Positions 38,620 through 51,570 of a DNA stretch of 64,000 nt are shown here, piece by piece. Location of the stretch: the NCBI GenBank assembly GCA_030267565.1, contig BRXU01000012.1, forward strand, positions 2,912,501-2,976,500. The letters are read 5' to 3'. Made by a program: the position numbers and the translations under genes. The stretch's first letter is position 1, and every line of letters starts with the position of its first letter. Source of the stretch: Pleodorina starrii. Its lineage: Eukaryota; Chlorophyta; Chlorophyceae; Chlamydomonadales; Volvocaceae. The notes beneath the pieces are model-generated. The model made no database searches. It saw only the letters and a list, made by a program, of their open reading frames with translations, and was not told the origin of the DNA.

Positions 38620-41600
38620 ATGTCGGCTAGGTCTGAGCAGCGAGAGGGATTGATGGCGTCGCGGAACAGCCGTTTGATGCGGAAGGTAAGCGATGTTGCC
38701 GCTGTGGATGAGTGGAAACCAGGGCGCTTGCTTGCTTGGCGTCATGAGCTGTTTGGTCTAGAAGCTCGCTGTCACGCGGTGTATTAGCCACGAACTGCGC
38801 AGCAGATGCCTGCTACTGTTGTTTGCGCCGGGGAAAATGGCGCCGCGGTTCCCCCTGGAAATACCTAGTCACTCGGCACGGACCGGCACCACGCCCTCGC
38901 GTTTGGCCGAGCCCTCATACACGGCTCCCGTCCAGTCAGCTCATTCCCCCGCATGAACGTTGCTCGGGACCCGTGGGTCGTGCCAAAGCCAATTACCGGG
39001 CACCTCAAAGGAGTATGGCGGACACGGGGTATAGCGGATACATTCAGCGTCGGATGCAATGTTTTAAGCCCCGCCACAGCAAGCATCGCCCGGATGCGTC
39101 AGGCCTCTGAAGAAACGGAGATCGGCACGATGGATCTGCGGGTGGGGTCCATCGTGCCGATCTCCGAACCACTGGCCTGAGTCGGTCCTTGACAGTACCA
39201 GGGTCGGCGAAGTGAAGGTACCGGGGGAGCAGCAGGAGCGCACCCTCGCAACGTGATGGACCATCGTCCGAACGCAGGAGCAACGGTCGGCCCTTTGCTA
39301 ACGCGGAGATAGCACAGCAGGCGCACACCACCCCAACACACCTCCGCCCCCTCCAAACTTGTGCCGCCGATAAGACCGGGCCATGCCCCCTCCCAGGACG
39401 CGGCCCCAACTGCTGCTTGATTTAGCAGGACGCGCTTCAACGGAGCCCCCTCCCCCGTGCTTGGCCCTCTCCCGCTCCCTCCCTCCCTCCCTCCCTCCCT
39501 CCCTCCGGGACCACTCCCTGAAAACCCGCCCCCTCTCCCCTCCCTTCCCCTCTCCTCTCCCCTCTCCTCTCCTCTCCTCTGTCTCTCTCCCTCCAGGCGG
39601 AGGCGCTGGGTATCGAGACGCGCAACGTCCCCTCCGCCTATCTGCTCCCCGTCCTCAGCCGCGGCGGCGGCCCCGGCACGCTCTACGGCGGCGCCTCCCA
39701 CACCGCCATCTCCGCCGGCGGCTCCTACCACGACACCATTGCCCTCTCACCCAAGGGCATCACCGCGCTGCGCACCACCCGCATGCTGCAGTCGCTGGGC
39801 CAGAGGGTCATATTCTCCAACGACCCCTACGTGAACTCGGCCTTTGAGTCGCTCATCACCACGCGCGTCAACGGCGTCCCGCCCGACCTCGCGCCCGACC
39901 TCACCGAGCTCGTCGCCCGCAAGCCCCCCGGCGGTCGCCTGCGCCCCCGCGGCTCCAAGTCCGCCGCGCTCAAGCGGGCCAAGCGGCTGGTGGGCGCCGG
40001 CGCGGTGCCGGTGGCGTCCGAGGTGCCCTTTGTGGACGCGCTGCGCGTGTGCGACCTGGAGCGCGACCGCGGCGCGCTGCCGGCGCTGCTGCGCGCGTAT
40101 GTGTTCTCCAAGCCGCGCGTGGTGGTGCCCAAGCTGGAGGAGTACTGCGAGGCGATGGGGCGGCTGAGGCCGGCGCCCATGCTGCATGCGGCGGCGCTGC
40201 TCATGCAGGCTGGGTACTTTTTCGCGGCGATCAAGGTGGGGGGAAAGGGGGCGGGGGGCTGCGGCGATCAAGGTGGGGGGTTCAGGGAGTGATATGCTCC
40301 TTTATAAAATAATGAGTCACTGCGGACGTTGATGATCAAGCTGCGACAGCCGCTGAACCTCCGGAACTGTTAATGTTATCCCACCCATTCCCAAACGTTA
40401 CCGACATTGCTGCTTGACCCGCGGTTGAGCCGTCCCGGGGGAAAGGGGGCGGGGGGCTGCGGCGATCAAGGTGGGGGGTGGGGGTAAAGGGGGTAAAAAA
40501 TGATACCGCAGCGGAGACGGATACGGCGTTAGCGGGGCGGGGGCGGGGGCTGCGGCAGGGGATAGAAAAGAAGATACTGCAGGGGGGAGGGGCGGGAGGG
40601 CGAGGTGCGGGGGAGCTGGGGAGTAGCGGGTGGGAAGAGGGGGTGGGAGTAGTGGGAGGGAGTAGCGGGTGGGGGACTATTTATTATCGGACGACCTGAG
40701 GTGCCGGAAGGCTGGAGGACCTGAGAGGCGCAGACGGAGGGAGAACGGGGGGCGGGGAGAGGGCGTGTGAGAGCATGCGTCGGCGTATGAGTCAATGAGT
40801 GGCTGGGCTTGCGCCGCAGGGTGGGACTGTGGGTTATGCAGGGCGCTTGCGGGTTGTAGTGAATGTTTGGCTGTGGCCCCTGCCTGTAAGACCCCTTGTC
40901 CCCTCCCCCCGACCTGCACCACCACCACCCGCCTCCTCCCTGCCCTCCCTCCCTCCCTCAGGTCGTGTACAGCAACTTTGACGCTCTCCAGGCCACCCTG
41001 ACGGAGCTGGAGGCGCTCATCAGCCACCACATGAGCTCGGGCGACTGGGACACGGCGGCGGCGCTGTGGAACTGGAAGGACCCGGACAGGGAGCTCTTCC
41101 TCAAGCAGGTGGGGGGGTGGGTGGGTGGATGGATGGGTGCCGGCGGGCGGGTAGGGTTGGGCGCGTGAGACCGGGGGGGGGGGAGGGGACACGGCATGAG
41201 GGGAGCAACGCCGCGGGACCGCAACGGGGCGAAGCCAGATCGGCAGGAACTGACCGCCGCCACGCGTCGGTCGTCTTTCATCATCCCCACGCGCGCTCGC
41301 GTGTGTGTGTGTATGTGCGCGCGTATGGCTGTGCTGTCATCACCTTCCCTGCGCGCCATTCTCCCGTTCGTCCGCGGGTTTCCTTTTTCGCACGTCGCGC
41401 GGACATTGTTCGCGGCCCCTACTGGACTTGCTTTGCCGTTTCGCTGCTGGCGTGCTGGTGCGGCTCGCGGATCGCTGCTTTCAATGAATCTTGGCCTTCC
41501 CTGGTCCCTGTCTTCCCTCCCTGGTCCCTGTTTTCCCTCCCTGGTCCCTGTCTTCCCTCCCTGATCCCTGCCTCCCCTCCCTGGTCCCTGCCCTCAGTTC

Positions 41601-44600
41601 AAGGAGCTCAAGATCATCGCCTACTACCTAGACGTGCGCAAGCAGCTGCGGGCGCTCAAGGAGCAGGGGGTGGTGGCGCTGGCCAGGGTGGAGAGGGAGA
41701 TGCTGCTCAAGGTGAGGGTCCCTGCCGATTCCTCCCCCTAACTTGCTCAACAACGTTCGCAGTGACTCATGTTTATATAAAGGAGCATATCACTCCCTGA
41801 CCCCCTAACCTTATCTCGTTACCTGCCCGCGCCGCCCCTCCCCCCCTCAGGTGGTTCAGGACTTTCGTATGCAGTTGGCTGAGGACTACGCGGCCTACCA
41901 GGCGCAGCTGGCTAAGGAGGCGGACGAACGGGCCAGGGCGAAGGCGAGGCTGGAGGCGCAGGTGTGCGGGGACAAGGGGGCGGGGGAAGGGAAGGGAAGG
42001 GCTGGAAGGGGCGGTCGCGGCGGAGGGAAGAGGTTGAGGCGGGTGAGGTGGCGTGGGAGGCCATGCCGCGGCGTGTGTTGGTCTTGGGAGTGGCCGCACG
42101 TGCGGCAAGGGTTTGTTGAGGGCCCTACGCCTCTCGCCTCTGCTGCGTCTGCGTCTGCGTGTGTGTACGTGTTGCTCTGGAGGAGATCTTTCGCGCGCGC
42201 AGCTGCCTCCGGAGAGCGGTCCGGATGTGCGCGCGGCGGGCGAAGCCTCATCAGCTTGCTGGCTTACCGGCTCTCCGGCGTTCCTCCCTCTGCCAGGCGC
42301 GTGCCGCCGCCGATGCCGCCGCCCGCCGCGCGGAGGAGGCCGCTCGCGTGGAGGCCCGCGCCCGCGCCGCCGCGGAGGCCAAGGCGCGTCGGGAGGCGGA
42401 GATGCGCGACAAGGCGCGCGAGATGGAGCGCAAGCGCGAGGAGGTGCGGCGGCGCGCGGAGGAGGCCAAGCGGCGCAGCCGCTCCTCGTCGATGCGCAAC
42501 ATGCGCCCGCCTGAGCACCTGCTCATGGCGGGCGCGGCGGCGGCGATGTTTGAGGAGGGCGCGACGCAGGAGGACGATGGGCCGCTGGTGGAGCCCGAGC
42601 CGGAACCTGAGCCGGAGCCGAGCGTGGGCATGAGTGAGCCCGGGGAGGCGGCAGCGCTGGTCAGCGAGTCGGGGGCGGTGGGGCCGGAGGCGAGCGAGGC
42701 GGCGATCAGCGCGGCGGAGGCGGAGGACCGGGTTTCGGAGCTGCGGGTCAGTTCCTCGGCGGGCAGCCGCCGCGGCTCGGCGTCGTCGCTGCCGGGCAGC
42801 GGCCGCAGCAGCCTCAGCAACGCGCGCCTGAGTGAGGACGCGGCGGCGGCGGCGCCGTCGTCGGCGGAGCCCAGCGCCAGCGGGGAGGCGCCGCCGCCGT
42901 CGCGTGGCCGGCCGCCGGTGCGAGTGCACCTGCGGCCCAACAACAGCGGCCTCATTATGCAGTTGAGCATGGACGGGCGGTCGTCGCAGCAGCAGTTGGC
43001 GGAGGCGGAGCCGCCGGTGCTGCCGCCGCCGTCGCGTGGCCGGCCGCCGGTGCGGGTGCACCTGCGGCCCAACAGCCGCGGTCTGAAGATGCAGCTGAGC
43101 ATGGACGGCGCCGAGGCGGAGGAGATGCGGCGGGGCATCGAGGAGATGCGGCGCAGCATGAGCCAGGAGCGGCGTCGCGCCAGCGAGGCGGCGGAGCAGC
43201 TGAAGCAGATGGCGGTCAAGGGCAGCCGCCCCTCCACCGCCACGCCCGCCATCCGTCTCAACATCAACCTCGTGTCGGGGACCACGGACGAGAAGCTGGT
43301 GGTAAGGGTGGGGAGGGGGTGGTGGGCGGGGCGCGGCTTAAGCATGCGTTGGGCCGGGCTGGCTGAGAGTGGGCAAGGCAGGTGGGACGGTGCATCGGTC
43401 GGAGAGTGTGCCTGAGGCTGGCTGGCGTGTAGTCTCGGCTCGGGATGCTTCCTGCGGCTGCAAGGAAGCATCCTCCTACGTGGCTTTTCTTATATTCTTA
43501 ATCGTCTCCCTACGCTTCTGACCCCTCGGATGGATGGAACGTTGCTGATGCTGGTGCTGCTGATGCTGGTGCTGATGCGCTTCCCCCACTCCCTGACCCC
43601 CCCCTCCCCGGCTGTCGGCCGATCATCGGTGGTCAGATGATGGAGAGGGCTCTGGAGGCGGAGCGCGCCGAGTTCCAGCGGCGACTGGAGGAGGAGCGCG
43701 CTGCCCTGGCGGCGGTGCTGGCGTCAGAGAAGAGCAAGCTGGAGGAGCACCTCCACGCGCAGAAGAAGCTGTTTGATGAGGTGGGTGGGACTGGTGGCCG
43801 GGCGCTGGTGGGGGAGTGCGTGCGTGTGTGTGTGTGTGGGGGGGGGGGGGTCGCTTACTTCTGGTTGTGTCTTATGTGGTTTCTGGTCCTCGTACTATGG
43901 AAAAGGGTGGTGCGTGTGCGTGTGCGGGTGCGGCAGGGAAGGGTACAAGCCGGTGAGGACGCACGCAGGCGGCCCTGTGGGGGCCGGAGGCGGCTGGTGG
44001 CTGCGGTTGGGGTTGTGGCGTCGTGGCTGGCATGTCGCCTAGACGATTTGGCGTCGCCCTGTAAGCTGTACACCCTCCAAAAACCCAACTCCGCCCATCC
44101 CTCGAAACCCCTAATCCTCTCTCTCTCTCTCACACACACACACAGGAGCGTCAGCGGCTGCTCCGAGACCTGTACGAGCAGCAGGGCAAGGACATTGACC
44201 AGCAGCTGCTGGCCTCCAACAACAGCATTGAGGCGCTGAAGCAGCAGCGGGACAGACTGAGGTCGGCGGGAGGAAACGCGGGGAGCCGCCACTCGTCGGG
44301 GCGCAACGCAGCGGCAGCGGAGGAGGCGGCGCGGCTGGAGACAGCGGTCAAGGTGCGGGGGGGGGGATGCTGAGGGCTGAGAGCTTGCGGACGGGCGGGC
44401 GGACGGGGGAGCCCACGGGCCAGGCTCGGGTGCACAAGCTCGCGCGCCCTCGCCGCGTGACAGCGGACGGAAGGAGAAGGGTCCAGGGGAGAAGGCGTAA
44501 GGCCCTCCACCAGAACGGCAAGCAGCCGCTGCCGACATGCCACCGTGCTTCCCTCCCGTGGTTTACCTGTGGCGGTGGTGGCGGTTGGGGGCAAGGCAAA

Positions 44601-46874
44601 ACGCGTCGCTCGCGCGGGCTCCCAACACCTCCATCGGCGTCCGCGGTCCCCAACTCCCAACACCACCTGCTTGCTCCTCTCTCCACCGCGTTGCGCCGTG
44701 TTGTTCACCGACGCCTGGCCGCCCCTCCCGCCCGCGGATTTTTCCTGATTCGATACCGTTCACGGGCTCCGGCCTATACGTGGATAACCCCTCCCGCCCC
44801 TGACGCGTCGTGTCGTGTCGTTTGGTGTCGCTGCTGCGCAGATGTTGGAGAAGAAGCTTGACGACGAGCTGTCCCACGTACGGCAGCTGGAGGAGGAGAA
44901 GACGCGCGTGGAGGCGGAGCGCACCGCACTGGAACACGCGCAGAGGACCCTGGAGGCGCAGAAGAGCCAGGCGGAGCTGGAGAAGGTGCGGCGAGAAGGC
45001 GGGGAGAGGGGGAAGGCGGGGAGAGGGGGAAGGTAAAAAAATGATACCGCGGGAAGGCGGGGAGAGTGGAGGAGTGGGTGGTAAGGATTGAGTGGTCATT
45101 GAGAGGTAAGGCTGGACGGGTCGCGGTGTGGGGGCGTGGGAGGTGGCGGAGGACACTGAGAAGGGACGCGGGAGGCGGCCTCGCAGCCCGACCCTTGCTG
45201 TATGCATGCTCGTTGTCGCACGCGCCCCAGAAGTGCGGCTCCTCCGCGGTGGTGGTCTTTGGTTGCGCGGTGCCGATGTGCTCTTTGTGGGGGCCGTTTC
45301 TGGACACCCTAAGCCGCCCCCACTTCTTCCCCCATCCCCGCGCCCCTCCCTCCCTCTCGACTGTCCTTCCCTCCCTCCCCTTCGACTGCTGTACTGCACC
45401 CCTTACTCCTCCCTCACCCCCTCCCGCGCTGCCTCCCTCCCTCCCGCCCGCCCTCCCGCGCCCTCCCCCCCCCTACACCTCGGTTTGTATATAACGTCCT
45501 CAGCTGTATTGCAAGCTTACCTCGCTGTTCTTTTGCAGATGAGACGGAATTCTTTTGTTACGTTACCGTTCACGGGCTCCGGCCTATACGTGGATACCCC
45601 CCCCCCAGGCCAAGGCCGAGCAGGAGAAGGGCGCCCTGCAGGAGCAGATTGCCAAGACCATGCGCATGTTCCAGGAGCAGCTAGCGCAGACGGTCAAGAT
45701 GGCGGCCATGCTGCAGGCGCAGCGCATCCTGGGGGCGGCCACCGGCGGCGCCGCGCCGCTGGGCATGAGCGCGCTGGGCTCGCAGCTGGGCGGCACCCTC
45801 ATGGCGCAGTCATCCACTGGCAGCATTGGGCTCAACACGGGGACGCTGACGGGGCAGCCGTCGGGGATGACGCTGGGCGGCGGCGGCGCCGGCCTGGGCA
45901 TGAGCATGAGCCTGGGCGGCGCGGGCACGCCGGCGGGCGGCGGCCTGACGGGCACGCTGTCGACGTCGCCCAGTATCGGCGCCGCGGCGGCGGCGGCGAC
46001 GGCGTCGATGCTGCCGCAGCCCGTGGCGCCGCTGCCCAGCGACGTGGACGACCCGCCGACGCAGGACGAGATCATCGCGTACGGCAAGGTATGCGTACGG
46101 CGGCGGGGCGGGACGGGCCGGGGCGGGGCGGGCGCCGGGGGTTTGGGTGACTCGGGACTCGTCACGTGGCGGCTTGGCTGGGTTGGCAGGACCAGGCAGG
46201 ACGGAAGGACGCGCGCGGTGGAGGCTCTCTTTCGCCGCGGGCTGGATACGGCGCAAAGTGTGGCGGCGGTGGCACGTCAAAAAAGCGTTGGCCGCCACTA
46301 CTTGTCGCGCAGGACGGGACGGCAAGCACGCACTCGTGCGGCCTCTGCCCCTTCCCCCCGCCTGGCACCGCCATCTCGCTGCTGCGCTGCACCGCTCGGC
46401 CCTTTGACCCTCGTTCCCCCCGCTCCCTCGGTCCCGGCGTCACTCCACATTGCCCCGCTGCCCCGCGGTGTCGGTCATCCTGCTGCAATCTCTGCGCGTA
46501 TCTGTGCGCCTCTGTGTGTGCCTGTGCCTGTGCCGCAGTACCTGGGCATGGACGTGGTGGAGGACTCGGACCTGCTGTACATTGCCGAGTGGGCCCTGAC
46601 TGCGCCGCTGCCCGAGGGCTGGACGGTGCATCTAGACGGCGAGGGCAATGAGTTTTTCTACAACGCCGCCACGAACGCCTCCACGTACGAGCACCCAATG
46701 GACGAGCACTACCGCGCCTACTACCGTAAGATGAAGGAGCAGAAGCAGCTCGCGCGGATGAATGAGGCGCAGCAGCAGCAGCTGCCGCAACAGCAGTCGG
46801 TGTCGGTTTCCGGGGGGGTGGAGCGGGCGGGCAGCAGCAGGGAGGGGCGGCGTGAGGAGCAGGTGGTCGGGTGA
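38620..46874 (+). CDS. Coiled-coil protein with C-terminal CEP164-type WW domain (11 exons)
   Basis: Exons by splice signals: 38620-38685, 39597-40235, 40962-41108, 41598-41711, 41851-41961, 42297-43301, 43637-43780, 44146-44352, 44842-44985, 45609-46088, 46539-46874. They join in one frame to about 1130 aa, all introns phase 0. Exon 1 (22 codons) is the least certain. Residues about 300-390 and 650-900 are Ala/Arg/Glu-rich coiled coils. Exon 6 has a 29-aa motif twice (nt 42891-42977 and 43023-43109, core SRGRPPVRVHLRPN). Exon 10 is Gly/Met/Ser-rich. Exons 10-11 resemble the CEP164 WW region: DEIIAYGKYLGMD, then APLPEGW (Trp 1047), FFYNAATNAS and EHPMDEHYR. The second WW tryptophan is Tyr here. 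CEP164 sits on basal-body distal appendages, so a basal-body or flagellar role is inferred. A possible TGTAA lies at 49012, a long way downstream. Confidence 0.8.
39099..39180. repeat. Intronic hairpin with 19-bp perfect stem
   Basis: Positions 39116-39134 are the exact inverse of 39148-39166 (13-nt loop). An outer TCAGGCC/GGCCTGA pair (39099-39105, 39174-39180) extends the fold. It lies in intron 1 of the gene at 38620-46874. It could be a small-RNA precursor or a MITE relic. Confidence 0.75.
40288..40340 (+). repeat. Intron motif M2 (first copy)
   Basis: AGTGATATGCTCC...TGAGTCACT followed by GCGGACGTT, in intron 2 of the WW-protein gene. The ends form a short inverted repeat AGTGA/TCACT. 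The inverse of the same roughly 50-bp motif is in intron 4 (41743), and a further copy is in a kinase intron (54066). Confidence 0.7.
40494..40534 (+). repeat. Intron motif M3 (first copy)
   Basis: TAAAAAATGATACCGCAGCG then GAGACGGATACGGCGTTAGCG, in intron 2. It recurs at 59725-59766 and, shortened, at 45033-45050. Confidence 0.65.
41743..41796 (-). repeat. Intron motif M2 (second copy, inverted)
   Basis: CTTGCTCAACAACGTTCGCA then GTGACTCATG...GGAGCATATCACT, ending about 50 bp before the acceptor of exon 5. Confidence 0.7.
44755..44786 (+). repeat. Intron motif M1 (first copy)
   Basis: ACCGTTCACGGGCTCCGGCC then TATACGTGGATA, 55 bp before the exon 9 acceptor. A 32-bp identical copy lies just before the exon 10 acceptor. 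Confidence 0.8.
45033..45050 (+). repeat. Intron motif M3 (short copy)
   Basis: GTAAAAAAATGATACCGC, about 50 bp after the exon 9 donor. Confidence 0.55.
45565..45596 (+). repeat. Intron motif M1 (second copy)
   Basis: Identical over 32 bp to 44755-44786 and ends 12 bp before the exon 10 acceptor AG. Confidence 0.8.
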
Positions 46875-47148
46875 GAGGGAAGGGAGGAAGAGGAAGAGGC
46901 GGCATACAGGGCGGGGAGGAAGAGGAAGAGGCAGGGCGGGAGGAAGAGGCGGCGGCGGCGGCGGCGTCTGGTGAGCACTGGTTGGCGCTGGGCGGGGCAG
47001 GGAGGCTGGAGTTTGCCGGGTCGGGTCGGGTCGGGTCGGGGCAGGATGATGAGGTGCATCACGGGCGCTGCCGCATGCCTGCCATGGCTTCAGGGCTGCG
47101 GTGACTTCTTGGGGCTTCAGAGGCGTTGGTTGAAGGAGCTGTGCTCTC

Positions 47149-47186
47149 GGACGGACGGACGGACGGACGGACGGACGGACGGACGG
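47149..47186. repeat. (GGAC)n microsatellite
   Basis: About nine perfect GGAC/CGGA units, followed by an (AGGC)n run at 47231-47250. Confidence 0.9.
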
Positions 47187-50085
47187 AGCCGGCTGGAGAC
47201 ATGAGGGGACGGTTGCGTGCTCACTGCTCAGGCAGGCAGGCAGGCAGGGGTTTAGGGCGGCTAGGGGGTCACCGGCGGCGCTGTGACATCGCGCGCAGGT
47301 CAGGCCGAGGCGCGCACAGGCTTGACTGACTGACTGACGGACACATCATATAATGACATGCAGGGCGGGGCGGACAGCATTAGGGCCGGCAGGGGCAGGG
47401 GCCGCCGGCGCTCGGGCCCTTGGTCCCCTGGCAGGGTGGCTGGATCAGGGCTGACTTGCGGAGGCTCGCGTTGGTGCGCTTGAAGCGCACGGAGCGGCAG
47501 GGTGGTGGCCATGGCAGTGGGGCATAGCGGGATGGCGGACAACGTTTCGGGTGGCGGCGGCGGCGGGGTCGTCCTGGCCGCTGTGCCGCTGGCGTCTGGT
47601 TCCATGGAAACGCGCCGGTCGGGGTTGCGCTGGCCGTGTGAGCAGTGGCGGGTTGGGATCGGGGGGCGGGGGTGCAATCCTCCCAACGCCGGGCGTGCCC
47701 GGCGGAATGTGCCCTGGGCACGCAGGCCGACACGCCGTGCAGCGGCAGGCTGTCGGGCGCCGGGCCCCGCGCGGCGCCGGTGGCTGTCGGTGCCTGCCGC
47801 GCCGCTGCTGGTGAGCCCTGCGGCTTGGGGCGCGCCCCTGTGAGAGTATCTAGCATGTCTCGGTTGCCGGGTAGCCACCTTTGGTAGCCAACTGTAGTAG
47901 GTTTGGATTTAGTTTGCTTTCCTTTTCTAGCAGTGAACGGGTGCCCGGGTTGTGGTGCTTCTCGCCGGGCTGCCTCTGCCTCTGCCTCTGCGCGTGTGTG
48001 TTGTGATCGGGTGTGCACGCGGCGGCGGCGGCGGCGACGGGTTCATCCGGTGGTTGCGATGGAAGTGTGTGGTTGTGGCGAAGTGGCGAATACCGGCAGT
48101 GTATATTTGTTGGTGCTGATTGAGGGTTATGTTGTTTCCATGTTGAGGTGGCTGCGATCAGTATGTGTATGTGTACGCACGCGTGCACGGCAGTGGGGGG
48201 CGGAGGCGGCTCAAACGGCGAATCGCGCCCATCGCGCCCCTCCCGCTGGAAAGCCGTCACGTCCGCGTCGTCGTAGGCGTGCTCTCGCGCGCGCGCGTTC
48301 GCGATCTGCTGGGCAGCGAACGCACGATTTATGTCATTTTCACGAATTACCTTCCCGCATCAATTCCGCATCTGCATGACGCCGAGAGGGGGGCCGCGCT
48401 GCGACCCCGTGCACACGGTGAACACTGCACGTGCATCCGTACACATATACGGCGGCCCGTAGTGCCGTACTTGTGTGCGGGCTCCGCAGCTCCTCCTCTC
48501 CCTTCTGGGCGCGTGCGCAAGGGCGCGTGTGGGCGACATGAAGTGAAGCATCAAAGCGAGCTGACTGTACACGTGCCCATTCTCATGAGAGGCGTCGGAG
48601 TCCATTGCTTGGCTTGTGTTTTGGACAGGGGGCCTGGCGTCTGGGTCTCTGACCGCTTCGGTGACTTTTTACGTGCTATGCTATGCTCTCATTGTCCTCG
48701 GGTTGCATGAAGCCGGATCGGCTCGGGGTCGAGCTGCCGGGGCGGCCCCGCAGCCGTCCCGGCGATCCCATCTATCACACCCCGGTCATGGACGTTGCCC
48801 ATAATTACAATCGCACATCTCGACAGACCGCATCCGGTTGTTGCGATGGGGCCTTGCGGCTGCCGGCGTCCCGGCAGTGTGTGCGTTGCCGCAACAACGC
48901 GGATGGAGGTGCTGTGGCGTCGCCACGACCGGCCTGTCCGTCAGGCAGTCTGGCACATGCCATGTCTGATACCTAATACGTGTCTTGTCGGTCCTCGCGA
49001 CCGGCACGTCTTGTAAAGTTAGTTACACCTCTGCGATTTGGATGCAGCTACCGGTATCGTGCCGGCCATGACGCCGGTCGGCAGCGAACCGCGGGTTTAC
49101 CCCCCTGGCAGGGCTCTGGCTCTGGTGGGGTGGTAACGCGGGTGCCAAGTGTTGTGTGTTGACCGCTGCCTGGTGCGGAGGGTGGCGGCGGCGGCGGTTG
49201 CGGGTCTGTTGACCCCGACATGCCACCGGCGCCTCCTGTTCCAAAACCGCTCTCTCTCTCTCTCTCTCTTCCAATCCCGCACAGACGCGCCTACTCTTAC
49301 GGTACTCCCCCCCGGGCCCGGGCTAGGCCCCAGACGTCCTGCACCCCTCTTGATGCCACCTGTGCACTGACTGCGTGTGCCGTCAATGACCCGCCGCGTG
49401 CGCACATTCTCTTCACAGGGCCGCAGTGTCGGGCTAGCGAAGCCCGACAATACCGGTTGACATCATGGTGAGGAAACGGAGCACGGGGTTCCTTGTGCCG
49501 TACCAACTTCGCATGCACACGGGGGCAAAGCGAGCTTGCGGTGACTCCATGCGACACGGCCGCATGGGCCGAGGCGCCGTGCAGTGCAGTGCAGTGCGGC
49601 ACGATACGGCATGTCGTGCCCCCCGGTACGACCTGCAATGCTACGGAACATGGCAGGTCAAGGAGTTTACAGTGCGTAACACGAAGCGGGCCGGCCCTGG
49701 CCTCCCCTCAGCTTGGCGATGGATGCGGTAAAAAGATTAATAGGTGGATAATAGATAGATAATAGATAGAAACGTTGCACCCGCGCATACACGATCGCGG
49801 ATAAAACGCGGATGGGTACCGATAAATTGCAGAATGCGCTGCTTGTGGGCAGCTCATTCCCATCCGGATACATGTCGCCGTTACCGTACTCGGGACTGCC
49901 TCCGTTCCCGTGATGGCTACGCCCTCCGCTCGGCGTTGCGCCCACCCGTATTCCTCCCCACTTACATCTCCCCCCTGCTTGGCCCCGAAGCCCACACAAA
50001 AAAGCGTCCCTTACCCAAAACGGCCCCTCCCTGTGTTCGCGCTTCTCACGGAACCCTCCTCCCCCCCTCCCCTCCCCTCCCAGGA

Positions 50086-50195
50086 GCAGCCCGGCCTGCT
50101 GGCGGCGGTGCTGAACAAATCGCTGCTGGCGGGGGAGTCCCCTGGCGCAGATCCGGACTCAACCCACACACCGAAAGCCACCAAACGCGTGCACG
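50086..50195 (+). CDS. Possible isolated exon
   Basis: A long pyrimidine tract ending in CAG is followed by an open stretch (EQPGLLAAVLNKSLLAGESP...) with good codon bias. No partner exon or donor was found on either side, so this may be a relic or chance. Confidence 0.2.
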
Positions 50196-51532
50196 CGGCC
50201 ACACAACCTTCCTCCCCCCCCCCATATACCCCTCGCCGCGATAGAAGGGTGAGAGCGCCGTTAGCTAACAACAACGATAGATACTTAACAGGCATCACAC
50301 CCGGGGGAAAACAAGGCGCCGGCAAGCCCCCTCCCCAGGGCCCCATGCACACATGCTAGCATACCACTACACAGGCACCGAAAGCGCAGTGCTGCGCAAG
50401 TCAGGGAGCTCGGCGTCGGTCGGGGGCCACATCGCACCGCACGCTTCCCACCCGCTTCTTCGCGTGGTTGCGCTGGGTGACCGCCCCTCCCCAATCCTCC
50501 AGCCTTCGCATGTCGCCCAGCAGCGGCCCCACACCCGCGGCCCCGCACCCTACGTCCTGTCGTACACAGACATACACACACAGAGCGAGCCAGGGAGGGC
50601 CCCAGACACACACACCCAACCACACTGTTGCGCACAACAGTTTAAAAAGCAAGAGACATCCGAAAGGGCCGTCCTGGCAGTCCGCTGCCAGGCCGAGTGT
50701 TGCAGCTCGATTGCTTTGCCTGTGTGCGTTGATGAGTGCGCTCTCCGGCGCGATCCGGCCCGCCAGCGATCGGTTTCGGAGTGGGGCCGGCGGAAGGCGG
50801 GTGCACATCCTGTAAGAAGGCAAAGACGTCAGACACCAGTCAACCAACAAGCGCGTCATCAGGCAACACTGATCACCGCGCACCGCACCCACTGTGCACC
50901 GCGGACTTAGCAGCAATCCAAAGTATTCATGCGACCTTTTGAATCAAGAAGCTAATAATACCGTACAGCGGCCCAACCCAACAACTTGGGAATTGGACAA
51001 CGAGCCAACCAACCCGGACAACTGGCGCAACCGCAACCGCAACCGCCCAACTGTCCGTCGCAATATTCTTCAGTTGACCAGAAAAACCAGACCCGCGGTC
51101 AATCAGTCAGAACAAAGAGGCAGGCCGCGTCTGCCCGTCCGCAGCCTCCGCGCCTCAGATCATCTCCGCATACCAACGCCGGGCCGGGCCATCCAAGGCG
51201 AGCGCCCAGGGCTGCGCCGCCCACACAACCCCCACACGACACAATAGGGTTGTGCCACCCCGCACAACCCGCACATGTCCTCCAAACGTAAAACCCACTC
51301 CCACCTCTCGCCCCACCCTCCCCGGCCCCCCAGCCCCAACACCATCTTCTCCGAAGCGTGCTGCTTCCCAACAAATGCCATCCCGAGCGCAACGACGCCA
51401 TCCCTCCCCTTTGGCATCTGGCGCATCGGGAGCAAAGCGCGCGCCCCCTTAGCCAGCCACTCCCCTCCTGCACCAATTTCATCTTAGCTTCATTGCATAT
51501 CACCAAAAGCAGTATTAATAAAGGCTGCAGAG

Positions 51533-51570
51533 GCAGCAGCAGCAGCAGTAGCAGCAGTAGCAGCAGCAGC
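51533..51570. repeat. (CAG)n/(TAG) microsatellite
   Basis: About 38 bp of CAG units with two TAG interruptions. Confidence 0.9.
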
